From an uncultured Cetobacterium sp. (GTDB lineage Bacteria; Fusobacteriota; Fusobacteriia; Fusobacteriales; Fusobacteriaceae), in assembly GCF_947072685.1 (NCBI RefSeq), contig NZ_CAMTIK010000016.1, positions 1 through 43,582 of the forward strand: a stretch of 43,582 bases of DNA, read 5' to 3'. The notes beneath the pieces are model-generated. The model saw only the letters and a program-made list of their open reading frames with translations. It had not been told where the DNA came from and ran no database searches. Position numbers and translations under genes: made by a program. Positions 7,228 through 16,526 of this stretch are shown piece by piece. Position 1 is the stretch's first letter; each line of letters begins with the position of its first letter.

Positions 7228-9615
7228 ATGAGCAATAATAACCCTAGTAATTCAACTGACCTTGTTAATATAAGAGATTTACTTCCTGAAGATATCCCTA
7301 TTTTACCGCTTGTTATAAGACCTATATTCCCTAATATACTTACTCCTATAGCATTTACTGGTGACGACTTCTTAAAAGCTATTCAAGATGCTGAAGAACA
7401 CTACAACGGGTTTATTGGCTTAGTTTTTACAAAAGATATCGATGACTCCGATTATTTTAACTCTGACCTATATGAGGTAGGTACAGTTGTAAAAATAAAT
7501 AAAGTCACTTCTATTTCTCAAGATTCAGTTCAAGCAATAGTTTTTGGAGTAGAACGTTTTAAGAGAAAAAAAGTGGTTACTGGAAATTCTCGAATCTGCT
7601 GGAAAGTCAAATATAATAGAGAAAATGACGATTCTTCTGTTGAACTAAAAGCTTACATGCTTGCCATTATGACTTCTTTAAAAGAAATTTTCGAAGTGAA
7701 TCCTATTTTAAAAGAGGAGCTTAAACTTCTTGTTTCTCAAGCTTCATATGATCATCCCGGAATTTTTATTGACTTTGTTTCTTCTATGTTGAAAGCTGAA
7801 GCTAAGGATTTACAAGAGCTACTAGAAGAATTTAATATAGTTAGCCGTTCACAAAGGTTACTTACAATGTTAAAAAATGAACTTGAAATTTCACAACTCC
7901 AAGCAAGAATTTCAAAACAAATAGAAGATAAAGTTAGCAAACAACAAAAAGAATATTTTTTAAGAGAACAACTTAAGCTGATTAAACAAGAGCTTGGATT
8001 AGAAAAAGATGAAAAATCAACTGTTATAGATAAAATTATGGAGCGATTAAGTCATATAAAACTATCTCCAGAAGCCGAAAAAGTTGTTAATGAGCAGATA
8101 GAAAAACTTTCATTGCTTGATCAGGGCTCACCAGAATATCATGTAGCAAGAACATATATAGAATCTATTGTTGAACTTCCTTGGGGAGTTTTTTCAAAAG
8201 ACAGACTGGACATTAAAAAGGCTAAGGCAATTTTGGATAGAGATCATTATGGTTTAGAGGATATTAAAAATAATATATTAGAATTTGTGAGTACTGTCAT
8301 TAAAACTGGAAATGTGAATGGTTCTATTCTTTGCTTAGTGGGTCCACCTGGTGTTGGAAAAACTTCTATTGGTAAATCTATAGCTGAATCTTTAAATCGA
8401 GAATTTTATAGATTCTCTGTTGGTGGAATGATTGATGAAGCAGAAATCAAGGGGCATAGAAGAACATATATTGGAGCAATGCCCGGAAAAATTATTCAAT
8501 CTTTAAAATTAGTTCAAACATCAAATCCTGTGATTATGATTGATGAAATTGATAAGATTGGAAATAGCTTTAGAGGTGATCCTGCTTCTGCACTTTTAGA
8601 AGTTCTTGACCCTGAACAAAATAAAGATTTCTTAGACCACTATCTCGATATAAGATATGATCTATCTAAAATATTATTTGTTACAACTGCAAATCAATTA
8701 GATACAATCCCTAGACCACTACTTGATAGAATGGAAATTATTCATCTCTCAGGTTATATTTTAGAAGAAAAACTACAAATTGCACAAAAATATTTAATTC
8801 CTCAACAATTAAAAGCACACGCTCTTGATAGTAAAGAAATATCAATAAGTAAAAATGCTTTGAAATTTATTATTGATAAATATGCTCGAGAAGCTGGAGT
8901 TAGAACTCTAGATAAAAGCATTCGAAAAATAATGAGAAAAGTTAATTTAAAAATTGCTGAAGGAAATAAAGAAAAGGTTAGAATTAGTGAAGCAAATGTT
9001 GAGTCTTATTTAGGTGTTCCTTTTTTTACCACTGAAGAGCTTTATCAAAAAGAAATACCTGGAGTTACTTTAGGCCTAGCTTGGACATCTATGGGTGGAG
9101 CTACACTGTATATTGAAGCTGTTAGTATCAGTAATAAAGAGGGAGGTCTAAAATTAACTGGACAACTTGGAGATGTCATGAAGGAATCGGCTGAAATTGC
9201 CTATTCCTATATTCGCTCTCTTTTATCTAAAGATAAAACTCTTCCAGTTGAAATTAAAGAATATTTTGAAAAAAATAGAATTCACTTGCACGTTCCAGAA
9301 GGTGCTACTCCCAAAGATGGTCCTTCTGCTGGAATAACAATGGCTTTAGCTCTTTGTTCTTTGGCTTTAAATGCTCCTGTTAAAAAAGGTATCGCTATGA
9401 CTGGTGAACTTACTTTAACAGGTAAAGTTCTTCCTATAGGTGGAATTAGAGAGAAAACTATCGCAGCTAGAAGGGTTGGGATAAAGGAGTTAATTCTTCC
9501 TAAAGATAATAAAAAAGATTTTGATAGACTTCCAGATTTCTTAAAAACTGGGATTACTGTTAATTTTGTAGATTATTTTACAGATGTTTTAAAGTATGCT
9601 TTAATAAAGAAATAA
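7228..9615 (+). CDS. lon: ATP-dependent protease Lon
   Basis: 795 residues. A cytoplasmic AAA+ protease that degrades misfolded and regulatory proteins. The N-terminal substrate-binding domain covers ~15-210, followed by a coiled-coil helical region (~220-300). Walker A GPPGVGKT is at 372-379, Walker B VIMIDEIDK follows, and the C-terminal protease domain has the Ser-Lys dyad: Ser700 in DGPSAG and Lys743 in GGIREKT, 43 residues apart as in E. coli. AAGGAGG precedes the ATG. It stands alone, divergent from gnd, with its own terminator. An inverted repeat over its promoter suggests a repressor. Confidence 0.97.
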   Translation: MSNNNPSNSTDLVNIRDLLPEDIPILPLVIRPIFPNILTPIAFTGDDFLKAIQDAEEHYNGFIGLVFTKDIDDSDYFNSDLYEVGTVVKINKVTSISQDSVQAIVFGVERFKRKKVVTGNSRICWKVKYNRENDDSSVELKAYMLAIMTSLKEIFEVNPILKEELKLLVSQASYDHPGIFIDFVSSMLKAEAKDLQELLEEFNIVSRSQRLLTMLKNELEISQLQARISKQIEDKVSKQQKEYFLREQLKLIKQELGLEKDEKSTVIDKIMERLSHIKLSPEAEKVVNEQIEKLSLLDQGSPEYHVARTYIESIVELPWGVFSKDRLDIKKAKAILDRDHYGLEDIKNNILEFVSTVIKTGNVNGSILCLVGPPGVGKTSIGKSIAESLNREFYRFSVGGMIDEAEIKGHRRTYIGAMPGKIIQSLKLVQTSNPVIMIDEIDKIGNSFRGDPASALLEVLDPEQNKDFLDHYLDIRYDLSKILFVTTANQLDTIPRPLLDRMEIIHLSGYILEEKLQIAQKYLIPQQLKAHALDSKEISISKNALKFIIDKYAREAGVRTLDKSIRKIMRKVNLKIAEGNKEKVRISEANVESYLGVPFFTTEELYQKEIPGVTLGLAWTSMGGATLYIEAVSISNKEGGLKLTGQLGDVMKESAEIAYSYIRSLLSKDKTLPVEIKEYFEKNRIHLHVPEGATPKDGPSAGITMALALCSLALNAPVKKGIAMTGELTLTGKVLPIGGIREKTIAARRVGIKELILPKDNKKDFDRLPDFLKTGITVNFVDYFTDVLKYALIKK

Positions 9616-9639
9616 AAAAAGGGTGCAAGCCCTTTTTTT
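9614..9639. terminator. Bidirectional terminator between lon and yfcE
   Basis: AAAAAAAGGG (9614-9623), loop TGCAAG, CCCTTTTTTT (9630-9639). A short GC core flanked by A- and T-runs serves both convergent genes; the yfcE stop codon starts inside the T-run. Confidence 0.85.
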
Positions 9640-10186
9640 ATTTCTTTAAACTTATACTTTTTAATATTTTTCTATCTAAATTTTTTATAAAAAAGATATC
9701 ATTTTCAAAAATTCCATAACTATTTTCATTTCCTTCTTTTGGTAATGATATTGAACCTGGGTTTAATATAAAAATTCCATCTTTCTCCTCAGCTAACGGC
9801 ACATGAGTGTGCCCATAAATTAATATATCTTTTTTAGATATTTTAGGTACTTTTTCCATATTAAAAATATGCCCATGAGTTGCAAATATTCTTTTTTCAT
9901 TTAAAAATAGAGTAGTATAGTCTGCTAAAATTGGATATTCTAGCATCATTTGATCAACTTCACTGTCACAATTTCCTCTAACTGCTATAATTACATCTTT
10001 ATATTTATTTAATGTATCCGCAACTTCTTTCGGGTTATAATCTCTAGGAAGAGGGTTTCTTGGCCCATGATAAAGTTGATCTCCTAAAATCAATAAATAA
10101 TCAGCACTCTCTGCTTTAAATGCTTCCAGTGATTTTTTTAAATAGTAACTTGAACCATGTATATCAGATATTACAAAAATTTTCAT
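9638..10186 (-). CDS. yfcE: YfcE-type metallophosphoesterase
   Basis: 182 residues. All five metal-binding blocks of the calcineurin-like fold are present in order: DIHGS (~8-12), GDQLYHGP, RGNCDSE, THGH and GHTHVPL. The size and block spacing match the YfcE/MJ0936 phosphodiesterases, two-metal enzymes active on phosphodiesters such as bis-p-nitrophenyl phosphate in vitro; the cellular substrate is not established. GGAGGAAG precedes the ATG. It is transcribed toward lon and shares a terminator with it. Confidence 0.88.
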   Translation of the reverse strand: MKIFVISDIHGSSYYLKKSLEAFKAESADYLLILGDQLYHGPRNPLPRDYNPKEVADTLNKYKDVIIAVRGNCDSEVDQMMLEYPILADYTTLFLNEKRIFATHGHIFNMEKVPKISKKDILIYGHTHVPLAEEKDGIFILNPGSISLPKEGNENSYGIFENDIFFIKNLDRKILKSISLKK

Positions 10187-10370
10187 ACTTCTTCCTCCAT
10201 TTTTAATCTTTTACAAAACATTTAATAAGCTATCTCTAAAGTGGAAAATAGAGATATTCTTTTTAAACATGTTATCATCATAACACATTTAATCATATAT
10301 ATAGAGCCAAAATCTTTAAACCTTCAAAAATAGAACCTTATTCGTTTCTTTGTTAATTTATTATACATTT
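10187..10370. other. Non-coding gap with two hairpins
   Basis: No reading frame of note. Two stem-loops are visible: TATCTCTA (10231-10238) with TAGAGATA (10249-10256), followed on the + strand by TTCTTTTT, and TGTTAT (10270-10275) with ATAACA (10280-10285) around a CATC loop. The gap must hold the divergent promoters of yfcE and the SEC-C gene; the hairpins might be operators, a yfcE leader, or the end of a small RNA. Confidence 0.4.
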
Positions 10371-10398
10371 TTGTATTTTAATTTTTTTATGGTATAAT
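10371..10398 (+). promoter_or_regulatory. Promoter of the SEC-C protein gene
   Basis: TTGTAT (10371-10376), 16-base spacer, TATAAT (10393-10398). Transcription would start ~20 bases before the GTG at 10425, leaving room for the GGAGG at 10415-10419. Confidence 0.7.
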
Positions 10399-10424
10399 AA
10401 TAATAAAAATGTTTGGAGGTCAAT

Positions 10425-11504
10425 GTGGAAGATAAATTTTTAATGGAATCTTTAAACAGTTTACTAAAAGATGATCTTTTTAAAATTTTAGCTAAATTTG
10501 ATATAAAACTTGCTAAAAGTACTGTTAAAGGAAAAATAATTGAAAAAATAATTGAGGTATACCTAAATAATTCAAAAACTTTTTTAGAAGTCTTTTCAAA
10601 AGATACTATAGCTCTTCTTTCTCAATATAATGAAAATAATAATAAAGTAAGTGAAAAAGATTTCTACGAGTATGAAGAATTCTTAATTCCTCTTCAAAGC
10701 TTTGGATTTATATCTAAAAATATCATAAAAGAAAAAGATAATAATCATTATACTATTTCTACTTGGTTTTTAAAAAACCTACATGAAATTTCTAATATTG
10801 AGGACAATAAAAAGGTAATCGATTTTAATCAAGAGCTTGAAATGCTTATCTTAGGAATGATTAGATTCTATGGAGTTATCGATGAAAATAAACTTTTAGA
10901 ACTTTTAATCCCTACTTTTAAAAATATAACTTTAGAAAAAATTCACTCTTTTATTGATAATAGATGGATTTTAAATGTTTTTGTCAGCAAAATACAAGAT
11001 TCCGGAAGTAACCTTGTATATTTAGTTGCTGATTCTGTTTCTGAACCTGTTGATATTTTACACGAAACAATAAAGTATGATAATTTAGATTACAAAATTT
11101 TAACAAATGATGAATATAAAAATTACTGGAACTATTTCTTTATAGAAAAAACACAGGAAATTGCTGATCTAATCGCTCTTTTAATGGGACATAAACTTCA
11201 AGGAGCTCAAATTGGTTTCGAAATAACTACTATCATTGATAAACTTAAAAATAATGTTCCTGTTAATGAAATTATCAATGATTTTAAAACAAGAATCATT
11301 TTTGATAATTTAGATTCTGAACAAATTTTTACAAATATTGTTACAAGAATAGCTAATACTCTTCCTTTATGGTGTTTAAAAGGTCATTCTTTTATTGAAA
11401 TCTTTGGGGAAGCACAAGAACCTAGAAGTGTTACTAAAATTGGTAGAAATGATATCTGTCCTTGCGGATCAGGTAAAAAATATAAAAAATGTTGTGGTAA
11501 ATAA
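10425..11504 (+). CDS. SEC-C motif protein, unknown function
   Basis: 359 residues. The C-terminal 19 residues ([20 protein letters not shown] region) form a SEC-C zinc motif, CxC...CC, as at the end of SecA, where it binds Zn2+ and SecB or ribosomes. Many otherwise unrelated proteins carry it. The preceding ~335 residues are helical and charged with no recognised domain; residues ~10-50 resemble a short helical repeat. The GTG at 10425 is chosen because GGAGG lies 5 bases ahead; a TTG at 10413 would place that site inside the gene. It is a single-gene unit with its own promoter and terminator. Confidence 0.8.
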   Translation: MEDKFLMESLNSLLKDDLFKILAKFDIKLAKSTVKGKIIEKIIEVYLNNSKTFLEVFSKDTIALLSQYNENNNKVSEKDFYEYEEFLIPLQSFGFISKNIIKEKDNNHYTISTWFLKNLHEISNIEDNKKVIDFNQELEMLILGMIRFYGVIDENKLLELLIPTFKNITLEKIHSFIDNRWILNVFVSKIQDSGSNLVYLVADSVSEPVDILHETIKYDNLDYKILTNDEYKNYWNYFFIEKTQEIADLIALLMGHKLQGAQIGFEITTIIDKLKNNVPVNEIINDFKTRIIFDNLDSEQIFTNIVTRIANTLPLWCLKGHSFIEIFGEAQEPRSVTKIGRNDICPCGSGKKYKKCCGK

Positions 11505-11505
11505 T

Positions 11506-11532
11506 AAAAATAGGAGCTTTGCTCCTATTTTT
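11506..11532 (+). terminator. Intrinsic terminator of the SEC-C gene
   Basis: Arms AAAAATAGGAGC (11506-11517) and GCTCCTATTTTT (11521-11532) around TTT, running into more T residues. Confidence 0.88.
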
Positions 11533-11616
11533 TTATAAATTATATTTGGTTTTTGTTTTGTACACTTTTATAGTATAGTATAAAACAAACTTTGTCAAAC
11601 TTTTTATTATATATCT

Positions 11617-11645
11617 TTGAATTGAACTGTTTTTTCATGTATAAT
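11617..11645 (+). promoter_or_regulatory. Promoter of the purine permease gene
   Basis: TTGAAT (11617-11622), 17-base spacer, TATAAT (11640-11645). Transcription from it would begin around 11652, after the ATG at 11648, which supports the later ATG at 11672 as the start. No purine riboswitch fold was seen in the short leader. Confidence 0.75.
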
Positions 11646-11671
11646 ATATGGAAAAACTTAGGGAGTTGATT

Positions 11672-12964
11672 ATGAATTTTTTAAACACTTTTTTCAAAAT
11701 TAAAGAAAGGAACAGTACAATCAAACACGAAATAATTGGTGGTACTACAACTTTTCTTACTATGGCCTACATCATTTTTATAAATCCTGCTATTCTTAGT
11801 GAAGCTGGGATGGATAAAGGCGCTCTTATAACTGTTACTATACTATCTGCAACTATTGGTACTCTTATAGCCGCATTTTTAGCTAATGTTCCTTTTGCTC
11901 TTGCTCCTGGTATGGGACTAAATGCATTCTTTACATATTCTCTTGTTATTGGTAGAGGGATTCCTTGGGAGACTGCTCTTGGTATTGTTTTTCTTTCTGG
12001 AGTATTTTTCTTTTTTCTTTCTATAGGAGGAATTAGAGAAAAAATTGCAAATGCTATCCCTCTTTGTTTAAAGATATCAGTTACTGGTGGTATTGGACTT
12101 TTTATCGCTTTTATAGGTTTAAAGACTCTTGGTATTGTAGCATCAAATCCAGCTACAATTATAGGTTTATCTAGATTTAATACCAAAATAATGATAGGAG
12201 TTGTTGGACTTTTTATTGCAGTAATATTAGAAATAAAGAAAGTTAAAGGTGGGATTTTAATAGGTATTGTAGCTTCTACTGTTATTGGGTTTTTTACAGG
12301 AGATACACTTTTACCTACATCAATAGTTTCTATTCCTCCAAGTATAGCTCCAATAGCATTTAAACTTGATATACTTAGTGCACTTAAACTTTCTCTTTTA
12401 GGACCTGCCTTTTCATTTATGTTTGTAGATTTATTTGATTCACTTGGAACACTTATAGCATGTTCCAAAGAGATTGGAATTGCGGATAAAAAAGGTAATG
12501 TTAAAGATTTAGGAAAAATGCTTTATGCAGATGTTTCCGCTACTATGGTCGGTGCTGTCCTAGGAACAAGTACTGTTACAACTCTTTCTGAAACTGCTGC
12601 TGGAATAGCCGCTGGTGCAAGAACAGGTCTAGCATCTGTTGTGACTGCTTGTCTATTTATTATCTCTTTATTCTTTACCCCTCTTGTTTCAATAGTTCCA
12701 TCATTTGCAACTGCTCCTGCTCTTATAATTGTTGGGGTATATATGTTTAAAAATATTTGTGATTTAGATTGGAAAGACTATAAAACTCTTTTTCCATCTT
12801 TTATAACAATTCTTATGATGCCTCTAACTTATAGTATCAGTACTGGACTAGCTTTTGGTTTCATATCTTATATCATTATCCATGCTGGAACTGGTGATTT
12901 TAAAAAATTAAATCCTACTTTAATTTTTATAGGTGTATTATCAGCTATCAGTTTAATTGTATAA
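11672..12964 (+). CDS. NCS2-family purine permease (AzgA/PbuG-like)
   Basis: 430 residues with about 13 membrane segments. The block APGMGLNAFFTYS, the segment DLFDSLGT and the motif GTSTVTTLSETAAGIAAGAR define the COG2252 branch of nucleobase transporters, which import adenine, guanine or hypoxanthine with protons. The start at 11672 has AGGGAG 6 bases ahead and lies after the predicted transcription start. Substrate preference cannot be assigned from sequence. It is monocistronic. Confidence 0.9.
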   Translation: MNFLNTFFKIKERNSTIKHEIIGGTTTFLTMAYIIFINPAILSEAGMDKGALITVTILSATIGTLIAAFLANVPFALAPGMGLNAFFTYSLVIGRGIPWETALGIVFLSGVFFFFLSIGGIREKIANAIPLCLKISVTGGIGLFIAFIGLKTLGIVASNPATIIGLSRFNTKIMIGVVGLFIAVILEIKKVKGGILIGIVASTVIGFFTGDTLLPTSIVSIPPSIAPIAFKLDILSALKLSLLGPAFSFMFVDLFDSLGTLIACSKEIGIADKKGNVKDLGKMLYADVSATMVGAVLGTSTVTTLSETAAGIAAGARTGLASVVTACLFIISLFFTPLVSIVPSFATAPALIIVGVYMFKNICDLDWKDYKTLFPSFITILMMPLTYSISTGLAFGFISYIIIHAGTGDFKKLNPTLIFIGVLSAISLIV

Positions 12965-12971
12965 TTATCCA

Positions 12972-13003
12972 AAAAAACCAGCTAAAAATTTAGCTGGTTT
13001 TTT
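12972..13003. terminator. Bidirectional terminator after the purine permease
   Basis: AAAAAACCAGCTAAA (12972-12986) pairs with TTTAGCTGGTTTTTT (12989-13003); the innermost bases form the loop. The stop codon of the convergent hydrolase gene (12990-12992) lies in the 3' arm. Confidence 0.88.
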
Positions 13004-13682
13004 CTATTAAATTCACTATTATTTCTATCAATCTCTCTCTTGCTGGAGATTTTGTCATTGGTATATGAGTCGAATCTAAAGTTATATATACCCAGTTTCT
13101 CTCCTGCACTCTTTTTTTCATTATTTTTTTTGGTCTTTCTAAATGCTCAAATCCTGTACTATCTAAACAATCTATATAGGCACCTGGTATATTTTTCCCT
13201 TTATCTGTTAATTTTATTCTTTCTAAATATGGATAAAATGGCATATCTTTTATTAATGGATGATCTTTTCCAAATAACCTTTTGGGTAAGTAGACTCCTC
13301 TACCTTCTTTGTTTGAAATTTCAATCAGCTCTTTTTCTCTTTCTTCTCCAAATAAAGTTAAAATATTTTCTCCATTTTCTAAGAAAAAACTATCTATATA
13401 TATTTGATATTTTATTCTTTCCGATATCCTTTCTGCCACAACTGATATTACTGCACCTCCAAAAGAATGCCCTACCAAATATACATCTTTTAAATTATTT
13501 TTTATAATTAACTCAATAATTTTATTTGCGTAGTTCGTTAAAGTAATTTTTTTCTCATCTTCTATTTCAGATAAGTTTGGCGAAAATACATTATTTCCAT
13601 AATATTTCAAAATTTTTTCGACATCTCTATATACCCATCCTCCTACTCCTGCTCCATGAACTAAAATTATATTTCTTTTCAT
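12990..13682 (-). CDS. Alpha/beta-fold hydrolase (MES/salicylate-binding esterase-like)
   Basis: 230 residues. The oxyanion-hole segment LVHGAGVGGWVY lies near residue 5-16, the nucleophile elbow GHSFGG (Ser ~84) follows, and the catalytic His is in LDSTHIPM near the C-terminus. The overall look is of the methylesterase/hydroxynitrile lyase-like group of small esterases. The substrate is unknown. ATG at 13682 is chosen over the one two codons upstream because AAGGAG directly abuts the earlier ATG but lies 6 bases before this one. It sits downstream of no other gene; the AbgT gene below has a separate unit. Confidence 0.82.
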   Translation of the reverse strand: MKRNIILVHGAGVGGWVYRDVEKILKYYGNNVFSPNLSEIEDEKKITLTNYANKIIELIIKNNLKDVYLVGHSFGGAVISVVAERISERIKYQIYIDSFFLENGENILTLFGEEREKELIEISNKEGRGVYLPKRLFGKDHPLIKDMPFYPYLERIKLTDKGKNIPGAYIDCLDSTGFEHLERPKKIMKKRVQERNWVYITLDSTHIPMTKSPARERLIEIIVNLIEKTS

Positions 13683-13698
13683 TTCCATCTCCTTAAAA

Positions 13699-13736
13699 AA
13701 TTAAAAAGGCCTGATTTTGATCAAGCCTTTTTAATT
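13699..13736 (-). terminator. Intrinsic terminator of the AbgT gene or leader hairpin
   Basis: On the map this hairpin lies between the hydrolase start and the AbgT stop, so on the - strand it follows the AbgT gene. Arms AATTAAAAAGGC (13699-13710) and GCCTTTTTAATT (13725-13736) enclose a smaller TGAT/ATCA stem. Confidence 0.75.
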
Positions 13737-13745
13737 AAATAAATC

Positions 13746-15278
13746 TTACATTCCTGCCAATCTCATAAATGAATCCGGTCCAATAGGGAATCCACTTACC
13801 ATCCATATTGCTAAGAAAATACTCCACCCAATTAAAAATGCCATTGAATACGGAAGCATTACTGATACAAGTGTTCCTAACGATGCTTTTTTATCGTATT
13901 TTTGCATAAATACTATTATCATAGCGAAATAAGACATCAATGGAGATATAATGTTTGTACTTGAATCCCCTATTCTATAAGCTAACTGAGTAAATTGTGG
14001 AGTATATCCAACTCTCATTAACATTGGGATAAATACAGGTGCTAATATAGCCCATTTAGCAGAAGCAGATCCCATAAATAGATTTAAAAATCCTACAATC
14101 AAAATAAATCCAATAATTAATGGAATTCCAGTAATTCCAGTTGTTTCAAGGAAATCTGCACCTTTTACTGCCAATATTGTCCCTAAATTTGTATAGTTAA
14201 AATATGCTATAAATTGAGCTGCAAAGAATACTAAAATAATATATCCTGACATCCCCTGCATTGATTTTCCTAACATTGCCATTACATCCGAATCACTTTT
14301 TATTGTTCCTATTGATTTTCCATATGCAAGTCCTGGTATTGCAAAGAATAGAACGATAATTGGAACCAATCCACTTCCTAAGAAATTTTTTCCTAAAGTA
14401 AAATATAATGGTACCATTATTATTAGCATAATAAGTGCTGCTATTCCTGATGCTCTCAACGCTTTCTTTTCTTCAACACTCACTTCTTGGAACTCCATTT
14501 TTTCTTCACCTGTATATTTTCCAAGTCTTGGTTCTACAATTTTATCATTTATAAATGTTCCGATAGCTGCAATTATAAATGTTGACGCCATCATAAAGTA
14601 CCAGTTTGCTGTTGGCAAAACTTCGTATGTAGGATCTAGTATTCTAGCAGCCTCTGTTGAAATTCCACCCAATAATGGATCAATTGTTCCTATTAATAAA
14701 TTTGCTGAAAATCCTCCAGATACTCCTGCAAATGCTGCCGCTAATCCTGCTATTGGGTGTCTTCCAAATGACATAAATATCAATGCTGCAAGTGGTGGTA
14801 AAACAACATATCCAGCATCTGAAGCTACGTTAGACATAATCCCTAAAAATATAACCATAACTGTTACCAATTGTTTTGGTGTTGATAATGCTGCTTTTTT
14901 TAATACCGCTGCCATAAGTCCTGATCTTTCAGCCAAACCAATTCCAATAATTGCAACTAAAACAGTTCCTAATGGAGCAAATCCAGTAAAGTTCTTTACC
15001 ATTGATGTAAATATATAATTTACTCCCTCTTTAGACATCAACGATTTTGTAGAGATTAGCATCTCTTCAGTTTTCATTGTTTTACTGTTAATTCCAACAA
15101 AGTCAACTGACCATCCAAGTGCTGATCCTATTCCTGAAATTAATATTATTGCTACTGCCAATATAGCAAATAATGTTGCTGGATGTGGTAAGGCATTTCC
15201 ACCCTTTTCTACTACATTTAAAAATTTGTCTACCAGTCCTTTTTTCTTATTTTGTTCTTGCTTTAATTCTGCTTCCAT
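13746..15278 (-). CDS. AbgT-family transporter
   Basis: 510 residues with about 11-13 membrane segments, an integral inner-membrane protein. The blocks GGNALPHPATLFAI, GIMSNVASDAGYVVLPPLAA, SGGFSANLLIGTIDPLLGG and FMGSASAKWAILAPVFIPM are those of the AbgT family, whose characterised members import p-aminobenzoyl-glutamate or export sulfonamides. The ATG at 15278 has GGAGG 5 bases upstream; the frame extends 13 codons further without a site. It lies downstream of pepP on the same strand, separated by 175 bases, and has its own terminator. An M24 peptidase beside it is suggestive of dipeptide-like substrates but is not proof. Confidence 0.9.
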   Translation of the reverse strand: MEAELKQEQNKKKGLVDKFLNVVEKGGNALPHPATLFAILAVAIILISGIGSALGWSVDFVGINSKTMKTEEMLISTKSLMSKEGVNYIFTSMVKNFTGFAPLGTVLVAIIGIGLAERSGLMAAVLKKAALSTPKQLVTVMVIFLGIMSNVASDAGYVVLPPLAALIFMSFGRHPIAGLAAAFAGVSGGFSANLLIGTIDPLLGGISTEAARILDPTYEVLPTANWYFMMASTFIIAAIGTFINDKIVEPRLGKYTGEEKMEFQEVSVEEKKALRASGIAALIMLIIMVPLYFTLGKNFLGSGLVPIIVLFFAIPGLAYGKSIGTIKSDSDVMAMLGKSMQGMSGYIILVFFAAQFIAYFNYTNLGTILAVKGADFLETTGITGIPLIIGFILIVGFLNLFMGSASAKWAILAPVFIPMLMRVGYTPQFTQLAYRIGDSSTNIISPLMSYFAMIIVFMQKYDKKASLGTLVSVMLPYSMAFLIGWSIFLAIWMVSGFPIGPDSFMRLAGM

Positions 15279-15453
15279 ATTCCCCTCCAATTTTTGATAA
15301 TTTATTTCCATTTTCATTTGAAATGCTCAATAAAGTTTCTAATACTAGATAAAGAATATCATATTTTTGTACAAATTAAAAAGATTAATTTTATATATCA
15401 TTTATAAATAACATATATATTATTCATCAATTCGTGTTTTTTACGAACGTTTT

Positions 15454-16515
15454 TTATAGTTTTATCATATTTTTTTCTAAATTTGTTAAAATTTCATATG
15501 AATTCTTTGTTACAAGTATATCATCTTCTATTCTAACTCCACCAAAATTTGGAATATATATACCAGGTTCGATTGTAATTATCATCCCCTCTTTTAAAAT
15601 TTTATTCTCAGCTTTGAATGAAACACTGGGATACTCGTGAATCTGTAATCCTATCCCATGTCCAAGTCCATGTCCAAAGTATTCTCCATATCCTTTTTCT
15701 TTTATGTAATTTCTAGCTATCAAATCTAATTCGTGTGTTGATATTCCTGGTTTTACTGCTTTTATTGCAAGTTCATTTGCAACTCTTACTATCTCATAAA
15801 TTTCAAAATGCTTTTCTTTTGGAGTATTTCCCACATAAAATGTTCTTGTTATATCGGAAGCATATCCTTTGTAAAAACACCCATAATCAATTGTTAAAAA
15901 TCCTTCTTCTATCACTTTTTCACTTGCTACTCCGTGTGGTAAAGCTGATCTTTCATTTGATGCTACAATAATCTCAAATGATGGTTTTGATGCTCCTAAT
16001 TTTCTCATTTGATACTCTAGTTCAACAGCTATCTCTCTTTCTTTTATCCCAACTTTTATTTTTGGGACTGTTAACTCTAAAGCTTTTTCCGCAATTTTTA
16101 TAGATTTTTGAATTAGTTTAATTTCTAACTCATTTTTAATCTCTCTTTCTTTTATAAAAGAATCGTTTAAATTTATATATTCTATATCTCCGAAATTACT
16201 TTTAAAAAGATCAAACTGATCAAGAGTAACAGATTGGTTTTCAATTCCTAATTTTTTCACTCTATTTTCTTTCAATAGCTCTCCTACCTTTTTTAATGTG
16301 GATATATTTTCACATATTAACTCAAACCCATTTTTTTCTACTTCATTTTTCCCTTGAACAACATATCTAAAATCTGTTAAAAAATATTTTTTCTTTCCTA
16401 TTACAATCACTATTCCTGTTGTTCCTGTAAAACCTGTAAAATATCTGATATTTAACATGTTTGTTATCAATATTGCATCCACATCTTTCTCTTTCATCAA
16501 TCTTTCTAATTTCAT
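15454..16515 (-). CDS. pepP: M24-family aminopeptidase (Xaa-Pro type)
   Basis: 353 residues. The N-terminal creatinase-like domain (1-~125) precedes the catalytic pita-bread domain. The metal ligands are in DYGCFYKGYASDITRT, HGLGHGIG, IEPGIYIP and GVRIEDD, the usual Asp-Asp-His-Glu-Glu set for two Mn2+ or Co2+ ions. Proteins of this size and layout remove an N-terminal residue preceding proline in the cytoplasm. GGGGG precedes the ATG. It is the last gene of birA-mnmA-pepP, 11 bases after mnmA. The exact specificity (PepP or PepQ) is not certain. Confidence 0.88.
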   Translation of the reverse strand: MKLERLMKEKDVDAILITNMLNIRYFTGFTGTTGIVIVIGKKKYFLTDFRYVVQGKNEVEKNGFELICENISTLKKVGELLKENRVKKLGIENQSVTLDQFDLFKSNFGDIEYINLNDSFIKEREIKNELEIKLIQKSIKIAEKALELTVPKIKVGIKEREIAVELEYQMRKLGASKPSFEIIVASNERSALPHGVASEKVIEEGFLTIDYGCFYKGYASDITRTFYVGNTPKEKHFEIYEIVRVANELAIKAVKPGISTHELDLIARNYIKEKGYGEYFGHGLGHGIGLQIHEYPSVSFKAENKILKEGMIITIEPGIYIPNFGGVRIEDDILVTKNSYEILTNLEKNMIKL

Positions 16516-16526
16516 TTTTTTCCCCC

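Noticed and set aside
11533-11671. Possible purine riboswitch ahead of the NCS2 permease
   Set aside because: The predicted leader from the TATAAT promoter is only about 20 bases long and no three-way purine aptamer pattern was found upstream.
11767-12468. A 233-codon reading frame on the - strand
   Set aside because: It lies fully inside the purine permease gene on the other strand, whose motifs are clear, and has no ribosome site; it is a shadow of the codon bias.
13040-13507. A 155-codon + strand reading frame rich in Leu and Phe
   Set aside because: It is the antisense of the alpha/beta hydrolase with its catalytic motifs; low-complexity hydrophobic composition is an effect of AT-rich antisense.
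15425-15453. TTCGT/ACGAA hairpin with a T-run on the + strand near the pepP stop
   Set aside because: The stem is only 5 bp and on the pepP strand it lacks a U-tract, so it was not listed as a terminator.
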